DNA of 64,000 bases from contig JAEXAW010000028.1 in the NCBI GenBank assembly GCA_023458055.1, positions 34,037 to 98,036 on the forward strand, given 5' to 3'. Below, piece after piece: positions 27,075 to 35,011 of this stretch. The notes beneath the pieces were generated by a model. That model worked only from the letters and a program-made list of their open reading frames with translations, was not told the DNA's origin and did not search any database. Every line of letters begins with the position of its first letter. Within the stretch, counting starts at the first letter, position 1. Origin of the DNA: Pseudomonadota bacterium (GTDB lineage Bacteria; Pseudomonadota; Alphaproteobacteria; Sphingomonadales; Sphingomonadaceae). Made by a program: the position numbers and the translations under genes.

Positions 27075-28670
27075 TTAAGCTATCATCCCCTTCAAAGTCG
27101 CAATCAAATCGGCTTCTTCGGCGGGCTTATCCGTCCTGATCCGGCTGATGCGGGGAAAGCGCATCGCGAGCCCCGATTTGTGGCGTTTGCTTTCGTGGAT
27201 GCTGTCGAACGCGACTTCGAACACCAGGGTCTTTTCGACCTCGCGCACCGGGCCGAAGCGGTTGAGGGTGTTGCGCCGGACGAAGCTGTCGAGTCCCTTC
27301 AACTCCTCGTCAGTAAAGCCCGAATAGGCTTTGCCCACCGGCAATAGCTCCCCGCCCTCCTCCGGCGGCGCGGTCCAGCAGCCGAACGTGTAATCGGAAT
27401 AGAAGCTTGAGCGTTTGCCGCTCCCGCGCTGCGCATACATCAGCACGCAATCGGCGGTGAGCGGGTCACGCTTCCATTTATACCATAAGCCGACGCGGCG
27501 ACCCGCGACATAAGGGCTGTCGCGGCGCTTCAGCATCATGCCCTCAATCGCCGCATCGCGCGCGCCATCGCGGATCGCGCCCAGCGCGGCAAAGTCGGGC
27601 GCTTCGAGGATTTGCGACAGATCGAAGCGTTCGGGGTCAAGGGTGGGCATTAACGCTTCCAACCGCTGGCGGCGCTCGCTCCATGGCAGCGCGCGCACAT
27701 CCTCCTCGCCATCGAACAGCACATCATAGAGCCGCACGAACGCCGGATATTCGCCTTGCATCTTGGCCGATACCTGCTTGCGCCCCAGCCGTTGCTGCAG
27801 CGCATTGAAGCTCGCCGCCCCGCCCTCTTCGCCCCCCTGATGCGTGCCCCGCACGAGCAGTTCGCCGTCCAGCACCGCGCGCGCGCTAAACGCCGCCGCG
27901 ACATCGGGAAAACTTGCGGTAATATCATCGCCGCCGCGCGAATAGAGCCGGGTCTCGCCATTGCCGCCGCGCACCAGTTGCACCCGGATGCCGTCCCATT
28001 TCCACTCGGCGACATAATCGGCGAGGTCGACCGCACCATCCTCCAACGGGTGCGCCAGCATGAACGGGCGGAACACCGGCAAGTCCGCAGCATGGGGCTT
28101 TTCCCCGCCCCGCGCGGCCCAATCGAACAGCGGCGCATAGGGCGGCGCAAGGCCGTGCCAGAGTTCCTCGACATCTTCGACATCAACGTCAAAGGCCTGC
28201 GCGAATGCGGTTTTGGCGAGCCGCGCCGACACGCCAATGCGCATCGCCCCGGTCGCCATTTTGAGGAGCGCAAACCGCCCATTGGCATCGAGGCGATCCA
28301 GCAATTTGGGAAGTTCAGTGTGGACCGATGCGCGCGTCATTGCCTGCATCGCCGCGACCGCTTCGCTGACCGTGGGCGGCGGGGCCGGGTCACCCAAGGG
28401 TTCGGGCCAGAGCAGGCTCACCGTTTCCGCGCTGTCGCCGACATAGTCGCGGCTGAGCGCAAACAGCACCGGATCGACACGCTCGGAAATGATCGCGCGG
28501 ATGGTTGCCGATTTGACCGCGGGAAAATCGAGCGCTCCGGTCAGCGCCGCCAGCGCCCAGCCGCGATCCGGGTCCGGCGTTGCGCGGAGATAATCGGCGA
28601 TAAGCTTGAGCTTGCCGTTGCGCGAACGGGTGTAGATGAGGGCGTCGAGGAGGTTGGAGAAGGACTTCAT
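27075..28670 (-). CDS. ATP-dependent DNA ligase of the cisplatin-response type
   Basis: A 531-residue ligase. An N-terminal DNA-binding domain (MKSFSNLLDALIYTRSRNGKL) precedes the nucleotidyltransferase with adenylation motif EWKWDGIRVQ (Lys near residue 222). DGELLVRG, GMMLKRRDSPYVAGRR and WYKWKRDPLTADCVL are further ligase motifs. It lacks LigD polymerase or nuclease domains. The sequence and its neighbour nuclease match the alphaproteobacterial 'ligase-associated DNA damage response' module. The ATG at 28670 is favoured over a frame seven codons longer. The gene is separated from its partner nuclease by an inserted gene. Confidence 0.92.
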   Translation of the reverse strand: MKSFSNLLDALIYTRSRNGKLKLIADYLRATPDPDRGWALAALTGALDFPAVKSATIRAIISERVDPVLFALSRDYVGDSAETVSLLWPEPLGDPAPPPTVSEAVAAMQAMTRASVHTELPKLLDRLDANGRFALLKMATGAMRIGVSARLAKTAFAQAFDVDVEDVEELWHGLAPPYAPLFDWAARGGEKPHAADLPVFRPFMLAHPLEDGAVDLADYVAEWKWDGIRVQLVRGGNGETRLYSRGGDDITASFPDVAAAFSARAVLDGELLVRGTHQGGEEGGAASFNALQQRLGRKQVSAKMQGEYPAFVRLYDVLFDGEEDVRALPWSERRQRLEALMPTLDPERFDLSQILEAPDFAALGAIRDGARDAAIEGMMLKRRDSPYVAGRRVGLWYKWKRDPLTADCVLMYAQRGSGKRSSFYSDYTFGCWTAPPEEGGELLPVGKAYSGFTDEELKGLDSFVRRNTLNRFGPVREVEKTLVFEVAFDSIHESKRHKSGLAMRFPRISRIRTDKPAEEADLIATLKGMIA

Positions 28671-28684
28671 ACTACAAAACCCAC

Positions 28685-28713
28685 TTGACACGAAATCTCT
28701 AATCTCCTATTTT
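28685..28713 (+). promoter_or_regulatory. Sigma70-type promoter for the low-GC inserted gene
   Basis: TTGACA at 28685-28690, a 17-base spacer and TATTTT at 28708-28713 make a nearly consensus promoter, rare in this GC-rich genome. Transcription would start near 28720, about 25 bases before the start codon. Its -10 overlaps the left arm of the 13-bp inverted repeat. Confidence 0.65.
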
Positions 28714-28740
28714 CTCTAAATATTCTAAAAATAGGAGATT
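28701..28740. promoter_or_regulatory. Perfect 13-bp inverted repeat overlapping the -10 box and ribosome site
   Basis: AATCTCCTATTTT (28701-28713) and AAAATAGGAGATT (28728-28740) are exact reverse complements with 14 bases between. The left arm covers the -10 and the right arm contains the AGGAG ribosome site. Since transcription probably starts between the arms, this is more likely a DNA operator than an RNA hairpin. Confidence 0.65.
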
Positions 28741-28744
28741 TAAG

Positions 28745-29146
28745 GTGCGCATGATCGAGATATCGACGGATGTCTTTGCTGCGATTTGGGCAGCAAGAGA
28801 AAACGATGAAAGCGATGAGAACGTTATTTTGAGCCGCATTTTGGGGGTGTCTTATAGGGATGACACAATTCTCCCGACAGGGAGTGCAAGTGCAGTCGGC
28901 CATTTTGATAGGCGAAACGACGTTCGTTTCTCGGAAGGCTTCATCATCTACAGAGAATATAAGGGGAAGACTTATAAAGCTGTTGCGACAGGTGGGGTAT
29001 GGAAGCGCCCCGATACTGGCGTCAGTTTTACGTCTCTGAATAAGCTCAATGGTTCGATCGTGCCAGGGCAAGAGAATGTATGGTCTACGTGGAAATACAG
29101 AACGGAGGACGGACGCGAAAATTCGATTGATGCGTTGAGGAAATAA
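28745..29146 (+). CDS. Low-GC inserted gene, RAMA-like domain protein of unknown function
   Basis: A 133-residue protein. The second half, RFSEGFIIYREYKGKTYKAV through SFTSLNKLNGS to ENVWSTWKY, follows the pattern of RAMA domains (a modified-DNA-binding fold found with restriction and methylase proteins): an aromatic-GK-Y-A hairpin, an F-x-S helix start and a terminal W-xx-W. The assignment is by pattern only. The codons are AT-rich compared with neighbours, and the gene lies on the opposite strand between two functionally linked repair genes, so horizontal insertion is likely. GTG at 28745 (AGGAG seven bases upstream) is used; the ATG at 28751 is also possible. Its stop is 5 bases from the nuclease stop. 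Confidence 0.7.
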   Translation: MRMIEISTDVFAAIWAARENDESDENVILSRILGVSYRDDTILPTGSASAVGHFDRRNDVRFSEGFIIYREYKGKTYKAVATGGVWKRPDTGVSFTSLNKLNGSIVPGQENVWSTWKYRTEDGRENSIDALRK

Positions 29147-29151
29147 AATTC

Positions 29152-30165
29152 TCACCCCTCATCCTCCTCTTCGCGGTCGATCAACGCTAGCGCCCGGGCT
29201 TTGCGTTGATGCAAAGCGCACCAGTGGATCAGCGCTTCTTCGCGCCCGTGGGTAATCCAGTTTTCCGTAGCGTTCACCTCTTGGATCGTCGCGGTAAGTT
29301 CATTCCAATCGGCATGGTCGGAGATGATCAGCGGCAGTTCGACATTCCTCTGCACCGCGCGCTGGCGCACCCGCATCCAGCCCGAGGCCATGGCGGTGAT
29401 CGGATCGGGCAAGCGCCGACTCCAACGGTCGTTGAGCGCAGAGGGCGGGGCGAGGATGATTGCGCCTTTGAGCGCCTCCTTGGGCGTATCGGCGACCAGC
29501 TGCAAAATGCCCAGATCAATGCTGTGGCGCTGATACAGCGCGCACATTTTTTCGAGCGCACCGTGGAGATAGATGGGGGCGTCATAGCCCGCCCGCCGCA
29601 ATTCCGCGATCACCCGCTGCGCTTTTCCCAGCGCATAGGCACCCACCAGAATGCAGCGCTCCGGATTGGCGGCGCGGGCCGTCAGCAGCTTGCCGATTTC
29701 TTCCTCAATCGGCGGATGGACGAACACCGGCAAACCAAAGGTCGCCTCGGTGATGAAAATATCGCACGGGATCAGCTCGAACGGCGGACAGGTCGGATCG
29801 GGGCGGCGCTTGTAATCGCCCGTCACCACCACGCGCTCGCCCTGGCGTTCGAGGCAGATTTGCGCCGACCCCAGCACATGGCCCGCCGGATGAAAGGTCG
29901 CGTTGACCCCGCCGCCGCAATCGAACGCCTCGCCATAGCTTACCGGCGTCGCGCCTTCGGGCACCACGCCATAGCGCAGGGCCATAATGTCGAGCGTTGC
30001 GGGCGTCGCGATGCTCATCCCATGCCCGCCGCGCGCATGATCGCTATGGCCATGGGTGATGAGCGCGCGCGCCACGGGTCGGCCAGGATCCACCCAGATA
30101 TCCGCATCAGGCAGATAAATGCCTTGGGGGTGGGCCTCGACCCAAAATTTCCGGCGCGGGGGCAT
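29152..30165 (-). CDS. Ligase-associated DNA damage response exonuclease (metallo-beta-lactamase fold)
   Basis: A 337-residue metallo-beta-lactamase/beta-CASP-like nuclease. Zinc ligands are visible in THGHSDHARGG (H38, H40, D42, H43), FHPAGHVLGSAQ and VVTGDYKRRPDPTCPPFE. The C-terminal SDHADWNEL and WITHGRE complete the active site. It matches the nuclease that accompanies the cisplatin-response ligase in alphaproteobacteria, thought to process DNA ends in repair. The ATG at 30165 begins MPPRRKFWVEAHPQGIYL; the 83-codon extension upstream is not supported. In related genomes a DEXH helicase and PdeM endonuclease often join the group; neither is present here. Confidence 0.9.
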   Translation of the reverse strand: MPPRRKFWVEAHPQGIYLPDADIWVDPGRPVARALITHGHSDHARGGHGMSIATPATLDIMALRYGVVPEGATPVSYGEAFDCGGGVNATFHPAGHVLGSAQICLERQGERVVVTGDYKRRPDPTCPPFELIPCDIFITEATFGLPVFVHPPIEEEIGKLLTARAANPERCILVGAYALGKAQRVIAELRRAGYDAPIYLHGALEKMCALYQRHSIDLGILQLVADTPKEALKGAIILAPPSALNDRWSRRLPDPITAMASGWMRVRQRAVQRNVELPLIISDHADWNELTATIQEVNATENWITHGREEALIHWCALHQRKARALALIDREEEDEG

Positions 30166-30245
30166 GGACGGGATGTAGGGATGCGATGGGCGCGGTGCAA
30201 TTGATCGGTGTTGGGGGGCGGTGACCACCTCGCAAGCGCGGATGG

Positions 30246-31370
30246 TTAAAGCGCAGCCGTCAGCTTGCGTAATTCCTCGCGCACCGCATCGCCCTGTTCG
30301 TCGGTGCTGATGCCGAGCCGCACGACAGTCAGGCGCTGGCCCGGCGAGACGATCACATATTGTCCCTGATGCCCGAGCAAGGCGAACAGATCGGCCGGAC
30401 CCTGCTCCGGCCATAACGAAACGCCGCTACCTTTGGGACGCGGCTTATTGAGCCAGATATGCCCGCCATAGCCTTTATCCGCAGGCGAACTGGTCAGCAT
30501 GAAATCGATCCAGCTTTCGGGGAGCAGCCGCTGTCCGTTGGCTACCCCGCGATTGCGCAAAAATTCACCGAACCTAGCATAATCGCGTGCGGTTGCGTGC
30601 ATGAAGCTGCCACCGATGAAGGTGCCGTGCGCATCAAATTCGGGGGTGAGGCTGGTGAGACCTAAGGGTTCTGACAGGCGCCCGTGAATGAAATCGAGCA
30701 TCGCCTGCCGCCGCGTCGCCGGATCATTGCTGTCGGTGAGCGCCCGCGTCAGTACATCGGCGATGATAATGCTGGTCGCGCTCGAATAATTATAAACCTC
30801 GTCGGGCTTGGCGACGGCGGGTTGGGTTTCGGCATAGGCCGCCATGTCGCCTGCCCCTTGTCCGAACAGCATCCGCACCGTGTCGCTATCATAGACTGGA
30901 TCGCCATTTTCGATGTGTTTGAGGCCAGATGACATATGCAGGAGATGCCGCAAGGTAATATTGCCGCGCGGATCGCCCGCACGCCGCCAGGCGGGAACCG
31001 CAACCGGCTCGTCGAGCGCAATCTTGCCATCGGCGACCATCAATCCAGCGAGCACAGCGGTAAAGCTTTTCGCCATCGACCAGCTGATGAGCTTGCTATC
31101 AGGGCCGAAGCCTTCGGCATAGCGTTCATAGATTGGCTTGCCGTCTTTGAGCACCAGGAGCGCGCGGGTTTCGCCAATCTGATCGACACCAACCACGTCG
31201 CCTTCGCCGAACAAGGTTGCCGCGGCGGCCTTGGCAGCAGCAGGGAGCGTTGCAGCGCTGGTTGAGACGGGAGCCGATTGCGCACCGGCAGGCCCCGCGC
31301 GGAGCCAAACTCCGCTCACGCCCATCAGCGCCAATGCCCCACTTGCCAAAAGCATTATTTTCCGGTTCAT
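30246..31370 (-). CDS. Exported serine hydrolase, class C beta-lactamase fold
   Basis: A 374-residue protein with a hydrophobic signal or anchor (IMLLASGALALMGVSGVWL, residues 5-23). Catalytic elements are S98-x-x-K101 (ISWSMAKSF), YSS near residue 199 (Y-x-S/N) and GHQG near 338 in place of KTG. This is the pattern of the AmpC/EstB/6-aminohexanoate-dimer-hydrolase group: esterases, peptidases or amide hydrolases, rarely true beta-lactamases. The substrate is unknown. The ATG at 31370 shares CATG with a possible start of the opposite gene. Confidence 0.88.
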   Translation of the reverse strand: MNRKIMLLASGALALMGVSGVWLRAGPAGAQSAPVSTSAATLPAAAKAAAATLFGEGDVVGVDQIGETRALLVLKDGKPIYERYAEGFGPDSKLISWSMAKSFTAVLAGLMVADGKIALDEPVAVPAWRRAGDPRGNITLRHLLHMSSGLKHIENGDPVYDSDTVRMLFGQGAGDMAAYAETQPAVAKPDEVYNYSSATSIIIADVLTRALTDSNDPATRRQAMLDFIHGRLSEPLGLTSLTPEFDAHGTFIGGSFMHATARDYARFGEFLRNRGVANGQRLLPESWIDFMLTSSPADKGYGGHIWLNKPRPKGSGVSLWPEQGPADLFALLGHQGQYVIVSPGQRLTVVRLGISTDEQGDAVREELRKLTAAL

Positions 31371-31377
31371 GGACGCG

Positions 31378-31797
31378 ATGACTAGCAGCGAGCCCCCACC
31401 TCCCGCAACGGACAATATTGACCCGTCCCGGATCGATCCGGCCCAGCCGCCTGCAATTCACCCGGTCGGCTATTCGGGGCCGGAGCCGCGCCATCGCCTC
31501 AGATGGTGGATGGCGCTCGCCATGGCGCTGATCCTTGGCTTTGGCGCATGGCAATATCCCGAATGGAAGGCGATGGCGGAAGCTGGCACCGCATATGGCG
31601 CGCGGGTCGGTTGTTCGTGCCGCTTTGTAGAGGGGCGCGACCTTAAAAGCTGCGAGACCGATTTCGAACCCGGCATGGGGATGGTGTCCTTGAGCGAAGA
31701 TCTAGCCGCCAAGCGCGTCACCGCCTCAACGCCTTTCCTCGCCAGCCATAGCGCTGTCTATGCGGGCGATAGCGGCTGTTTGCTTGAGGCGAAGTGA
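31378..31797 (+). CDS. Small single-pass membrane protein with cysteine-containing exported domain
   Basis: About 139 residues. A Pro/Asp-rich cytoplasmic N-terminus (SSEPPPPATDNIDPSRIDP) leads through RHRLRW into one membrane helix (WMALAMALILGFGAW, about 40-55). An extracytoplasmic domain follows with GARVGCSCRF, LKSCETDF and GDSGCLLEAK; four cysteines suggest disulfides. No family recognised. An ATG at 31369 would add three residues and interlock with the hydrolase start on the other strand. The divergent arrangement with the serine hydrolase suggests shared control or related roles. Confidence 0.65.
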   Translation: MTSSEPPPPATDNIDPSRIDPAQPPAIHPVGYSGPEPRHRLRWWMALAMALILGFGAWQYPEWKAMAEAGTAYGARVGCSCRFVEGRDLKSCETDFEPGMGMVSLSEDLAAKRVTASTPFLASHSAVYAGDSGCLLEAK

Positions 31798-31904
31798 TGG
31801 AAGGGCGTAGGCTTGCTCTGCCCTATACATTGTCATAGCATGACCGTCTCGCTTCCTTGTTGGCCCGCTTGTTCGTTAAACTGGCCACCTATCAGGAGAG
31901 TGTC

Positions 31905-32327
31905 ATGACCGTGCCCCCCGGATTCGCCACTGTTACGCCTTATATCTTCGTCGATAATGCGGAGCATTTTTGCCATTTTCTGGTGCAGGGGCTGGGGGCC
32001 ATCGAAACCGGGCGGTCTTTGCGCGAGGACGGCAAGATCGCCAATGCGCAGCTCAAAATGGGCAATTGCACGATCATGGTGAGCGAAGCCGGGCGGGGTT
32101 ATCCGGCCATGCCCGCCTCTTATTATCTCTATGTCACCGACGCCAAGGCCGCGATGAAGCGCGCGGTGGCGGCGGGCGCTCAGGAAATCATGCCGGTGCA
32201 GGACATGCCCTATGGTGACCGGCAAGGCGGCATCCGCGATGCGCATGGCAATTTCTGGTGGGTGTCGCAGCGGCTCGCGCCCGGCGGCTATCATGACGAG
32301 GGTCAGAAGCCCGCAAAGACCAATTAG
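31905..32327 (+). CDS. VOC (glyoxalase/PhnB-like) superfamily protein
   Basis: A 140-residue single VOC module pair: FATVTPYIFVDNAEHFCHFLVQGLGAIE, then NAQLKMGNCTIMVSEAGRGY, SYYLYVTDAKAAMKRAVAAGA and a terminal YGDRQGGIRDAHGNFWWVSQ. The PhnB/YdeI-type layout is complete, but the usual metal ligands are not all evident, so activity is unclear. The ATG at 31905 has CAGGAGAG upstream; a longer frame lacks a site. It is directly before the catabolic cluster but separated from the receptor by 135 bases with a probable control region. Confidence 0.85.
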   Translation: MTVPPGFATVTPYIFVDNAEHFCHFLVQGLGAIETGRSLREDGKIANAQLKMGNCTIMVSEAGRGYPAMPASYYLYVTDAKAAMKRAVAAGAQEIMPVQDMPYGDRQGGIRDAHGNFWWVSQRLAPGGYHDEGQKPAKTN

Positions 32328-32351
32328 CAGCGCGCTCATAGCTTTGGTCTA

Positions 32352-32374
32352 ATTGTTGTCTTCGTGGAAACAAT
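32352..32374. promoter_or_regulatory. LysR-type dyad ATTGTT-N11-AACAAT upstream of the TonB receptor
   Basis: ATTGTT (32352-32357) and its exact complement AACAAT (32369-32374) flank 11 bases, giving the T-N11-A dyad typical of LysR boxes. It lies 88 bases before the receptor start. The cluster encodes its own LysR regulator, and related motifs occur before other genes of the cluster. Confidence 0.55.
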
Positions 32375-32462
32375 GCGTTCGCTTTATGTCGCTTGTTGCG
32401 GACAGCGATTGTGCGGAAAACTGGAGCCTATAAAAATCCAACCAACCATAGGGGGAGGGGTC

Positions 32463-34859
32463 ATGCCGAAATCTCGGTTCATCTATCACACTTTATCTGT
32501 TCTGGCGGTTCTTGGGGCGGGCGGGATCGCCGCGCCAGCGCTCGCACAAAGCGATGCGCAACAAGCGACTCCGCAAGACAGCGAGAGCGATGCGGACATT
32601 GTGGTTACCGCGCAGCGGCGCGAGGAACGGCTGATCGACGTGCCGATTTCCGTGTCGGCCATTGGCGATGAAAAGCTGCAAACCGCTGGCGTGACCAATG
32701 TCGGCAGCATCGGTACAGTGGTTCCCAACATCCAGGTCAACCAGACTGTGGGTGCGAGCTGGAGCCCGCTCATCTCGATCCGCGGACTTGCCCCTTCGGC
32801 CGATACCAGCCTTGGCCGCGACCAACCCGTCGGCATTTATCTGGATGGCGTTCCGATCTCCAAATCGACCGGCGCAGCGTTTGACACGGTTGATCTTCAG
32901 CGCATCGAGGTGCTGCGCGGGCCGCAGGGCACGCTTTATGGCAAGAATACCATCGGCGGCGCGGTCAATATGGTGACCAAGAAGCCGACCGGTCAGCTGG
33001 GCGGGCAGATTGCACTCGGCATCGGCAATTATGGCCTGACCCATGAACGCATCGTGGTTGATCTTCCCGAACTGCCGGGCGGCTTCAAGATCAAGCTCGG
33101 CGGCACCGCGCGCCAGTTTGGCGGCTATTTCGACCAGCTTGGCCCCAGCCGCAAATTCGGGCGCTACAATATGGCCTCGGGCCGCGCCGATGTGCTGTGG
33201 GAACCGGTCGACGGGCTGTCCATCGGCTATGCCTATGATATCACCGATCATAACGGCAACGGCACGATGATGGCGATCAGCGCGCCGGGGACGATTACCA
33301 ACGCGCCCTTGCGCCCGGGACAGACGCTAACCCCGACCGAAATCTATCTGCGCAGCCAGTATCGGCATATTGATGGCCGCATTCACACCTCGCGGCCCGA
33401 TGGTATTGCGACCGATTATACCGGCAAGAGCGGGTTCAAGGTGCATGGCCATGCGATCACCGCCGCTTATGATGTGAGCGACAATCTGACGCTCAAATCG
33501 ATTACCGCCTGGCGCAGCCTTAAAACCCGCAGCCTTTCGGATTTTGACGGGACGCCCACGGACCTCCTGCACTTTGTCCTCAACAATAATTACAAGCAAT
33601 TCACGCAGGAAGTACAGGCAATCGGCACCTTCACCGATTTCCGCTTCACGCTGGGCGGCTTTATGATGAAGGACGAATATGACGTCTATAATCCGCGCTG
33701 GAATCTGCGGTTCGGCAATGAGCGTAAATATGATTTGTCCGATCGCAGCGGGGACAATAAATCGCTTGCCGCTTATGGCCAGCTGACCTGGAGCCCGTCC
33801 TTCCTCGACCATAATCTTGATATTACGGTCGGCGGACGCTGGACCAAGGATACCAAGAAGACGACGAACCTGTTCCTGTCCTATAATACCTATGCGGGCA
33901 CCGCCGCCGGGGGGCTGCCGGGCGGGCCGCAAAATCCGCTTTCGGGTGTGTTTGTGCGGGATCCGGTGACGGGTATGCCCATTCTCTCGAACGGAGCCCC
34001 GCCGCTGACGGCGCTCACCGATGGCACCTCCGGCCCCTATGCGTTGCAGCCGCTAAGCGCAAAAAAGAGCTGGACGAAATTCACGCCTGAAGTGAATATC
34101 GGCTATAAGATTGATCCCAACTGGTCGATCTATGCGCGCTATGCGACCGGCTTCAAGAGCGGCGGTTACAATGATGTTGCCGCCAGCAACAGCGCATTCC
34201 TGACGCCTTTCGAGCCGGAAAATCTCAAATCCTGGGAAATCGGCACCAAGGGCGTGTGGATGGACGGCTTGCTCGCGGCCAATCTGGCACTCTATCGCAG
34301 CACCTATACCGATTTCCAGGCGGGGGTGTTTGTGCCGTCGCTGATCACCACCAACATCATCAACGCCGACAAGGCGACCTTCAAGGGGATTGAGCTTGAA
34401 GGCCGCTTGCGCCCGGTGCGCGGGCTGACGCTGAGCTTTGGCTATGGTTATCTCGACGCCAAATATAATAAGTTCATCCTTCCCAATGGCACTGATGTAA
34501 CCAACAGCTATTTTGTCCCGCTCGCGCCCAAGCATAATTATCAGCTGGGCCTCAACTGGAAGGCGGATGTCGGTGAAAAGGCGACGCTCACCACGGACCT
34601 CAACTGGAGCTGGCGCGGCAAGCAATATAGCAGCATCAACCCGGACCCGACGACCGACCGCATTCCTTATGGGCTGCTCGACGGGCGCATCACGCTCGGC
34701 GACATTCCCTTTGGCTCGAGCACGGTTGAATTTTCGGTGTGGGGCAAAAATCTGCTCGATAAGGAATATTGGAACAGCGCGATCAATCTCGGCCTGTTCA
34801 CCATTCGCCAATGGGGTGACCCACGCACCTTTGGCTTTGAAACGCGGGTGAAGTTCTAG
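32463..34859 (+). CDS. TonB-dependent outer-membrane receptor
   Basis: A 798-residue receptor. Signal peptide residues 1-28 (IAAPALA-Q). TonB box DIVVTAQRR sits at 45-53. The plug domain is seen in ERLIDVPISVSAI, ISIRGLAPSADTSLGRDQPVGIYLDGV and QRIEVLRGPQGTLYGKNTIGGAVNMVTKKP. The beta-barrel contains WRSLKTRSLSDFDGT, IYARYATGFKSGGYN and ends RTFGFETRVKF with the expected terminal Phe. This subtype (AQRRxERLxDVP) is the large sphingomonad group usually linked to uptake of organic substrates rather than siderophores. AGGGGGAGGGG precedes the start. It opens the catabolic cluster. Confidence 0.95.
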   Translation: MPKSRFIYHTLSVLAVLGAGGIAAPALAQSDAQQATPQDSESDADIVVTAQRREERLIDVPISVSAIGDEKLQTAGVTNVGSIGTVVPNIQVNQTVGASWSPLISIRGLAPSADTSLGRDQPVGIYLDGVPISKSTGAAFDTVDLQRIEVLRGPQGTLYGKNTIGGAVNMVTKKPTGQLGGQIALGIGNYGLTHERIVVDLPELPGGFKIKLGGTARQFGGYFDQLGPSRKFGRYNMASGRADVLWEPVDGLSIGYAYDITDHNGNGTMMAISAPGTITNAPLRPGQTLTPTEIYLRSQYRHIDGRIHTSRPDGIATDYTGKSGFKVHGHAITAAYDVSDNLTLKSITAWRSLKTRSLSDFDGTPTDLLHFVLNNNYKQFTQEVQAIGTFTDFRFTLGGFMMKDEYDVYNPRWNLRFGNERKYDLSDRSGDNKSLAAYGQLTWSPSFLDHNLDITVGGRWTKDTKKTTNLFLSYNTYAGTAAGGLPGGPQNPLSGVFVRDPVTGMPILSNGAPPLTALTDGTSGPYALQPLSAKKSWTKFTPEVNIGYKIDPNWSIYARYATGFKSGGYNDVAASNSAFLTPFEPENLKSWEIGTKGVWMDGLLAANLALYRSTYTDFQAGVFVPSLITTNIINADKATFKGIELEGRLRPVRGLTLSFGYGYLDAKYNKFILPNGTDVTNSYFVPLAPKHNYQLGLNWKADVGEKATLTTDLNWSWRGKQYSSINPDPTTDRIPYGLLDGRITLGDIPFGSSTVEFSVWGKNLLDKEYWNSAINLGLFTIRQWGDPRTFGFETRVKF

Positions 34860-34872
34860 GCGTTCGTCGGCT

Positions 34873-34913
34873 GATTGTGCGCGAGCGGGATTGTTTCCTG
34901 TTCGCGCACAATC
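34873..34913. promoter_or_regulatory. 12-bp perfect inverted repeat with embedded ATTGTT-N11-CACAAT element
   Basis: GATTGTGCGCGA (34873-34884) and TCGCGCACAATC (34902-34913) are exact complements around 17 bases. Inside, ATTGTT (34890-34895), 11 bases and CACAAT (34907-34912) repeat the LysR-like arrangement found before the receptor, with one mismatch. No T-run follows, so an operator is more likely than a terminator. It lies 99 bases before the amidohydrolase. Confidence 0.55.
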
Positions 34914-35011
34914 TGTCACCCTTTGTCATCTTTATAGCAACGCCAACTTGCGTCACTATTCTTTCAGTGTCGCGCAAGGTCGCGGCTTGTCTGTCAATGA
35001 GGAAATGAATC

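Noticed and set aside
30246..31370. A true antibiotic-resistance beta-lactamase
   Set aside because: It has S-x-x-K and Y-x-S but HQG in place of KTG, and resembles the broad EstB/6-aminohexanoate hydrolase group, so resistance cannot be claimed.
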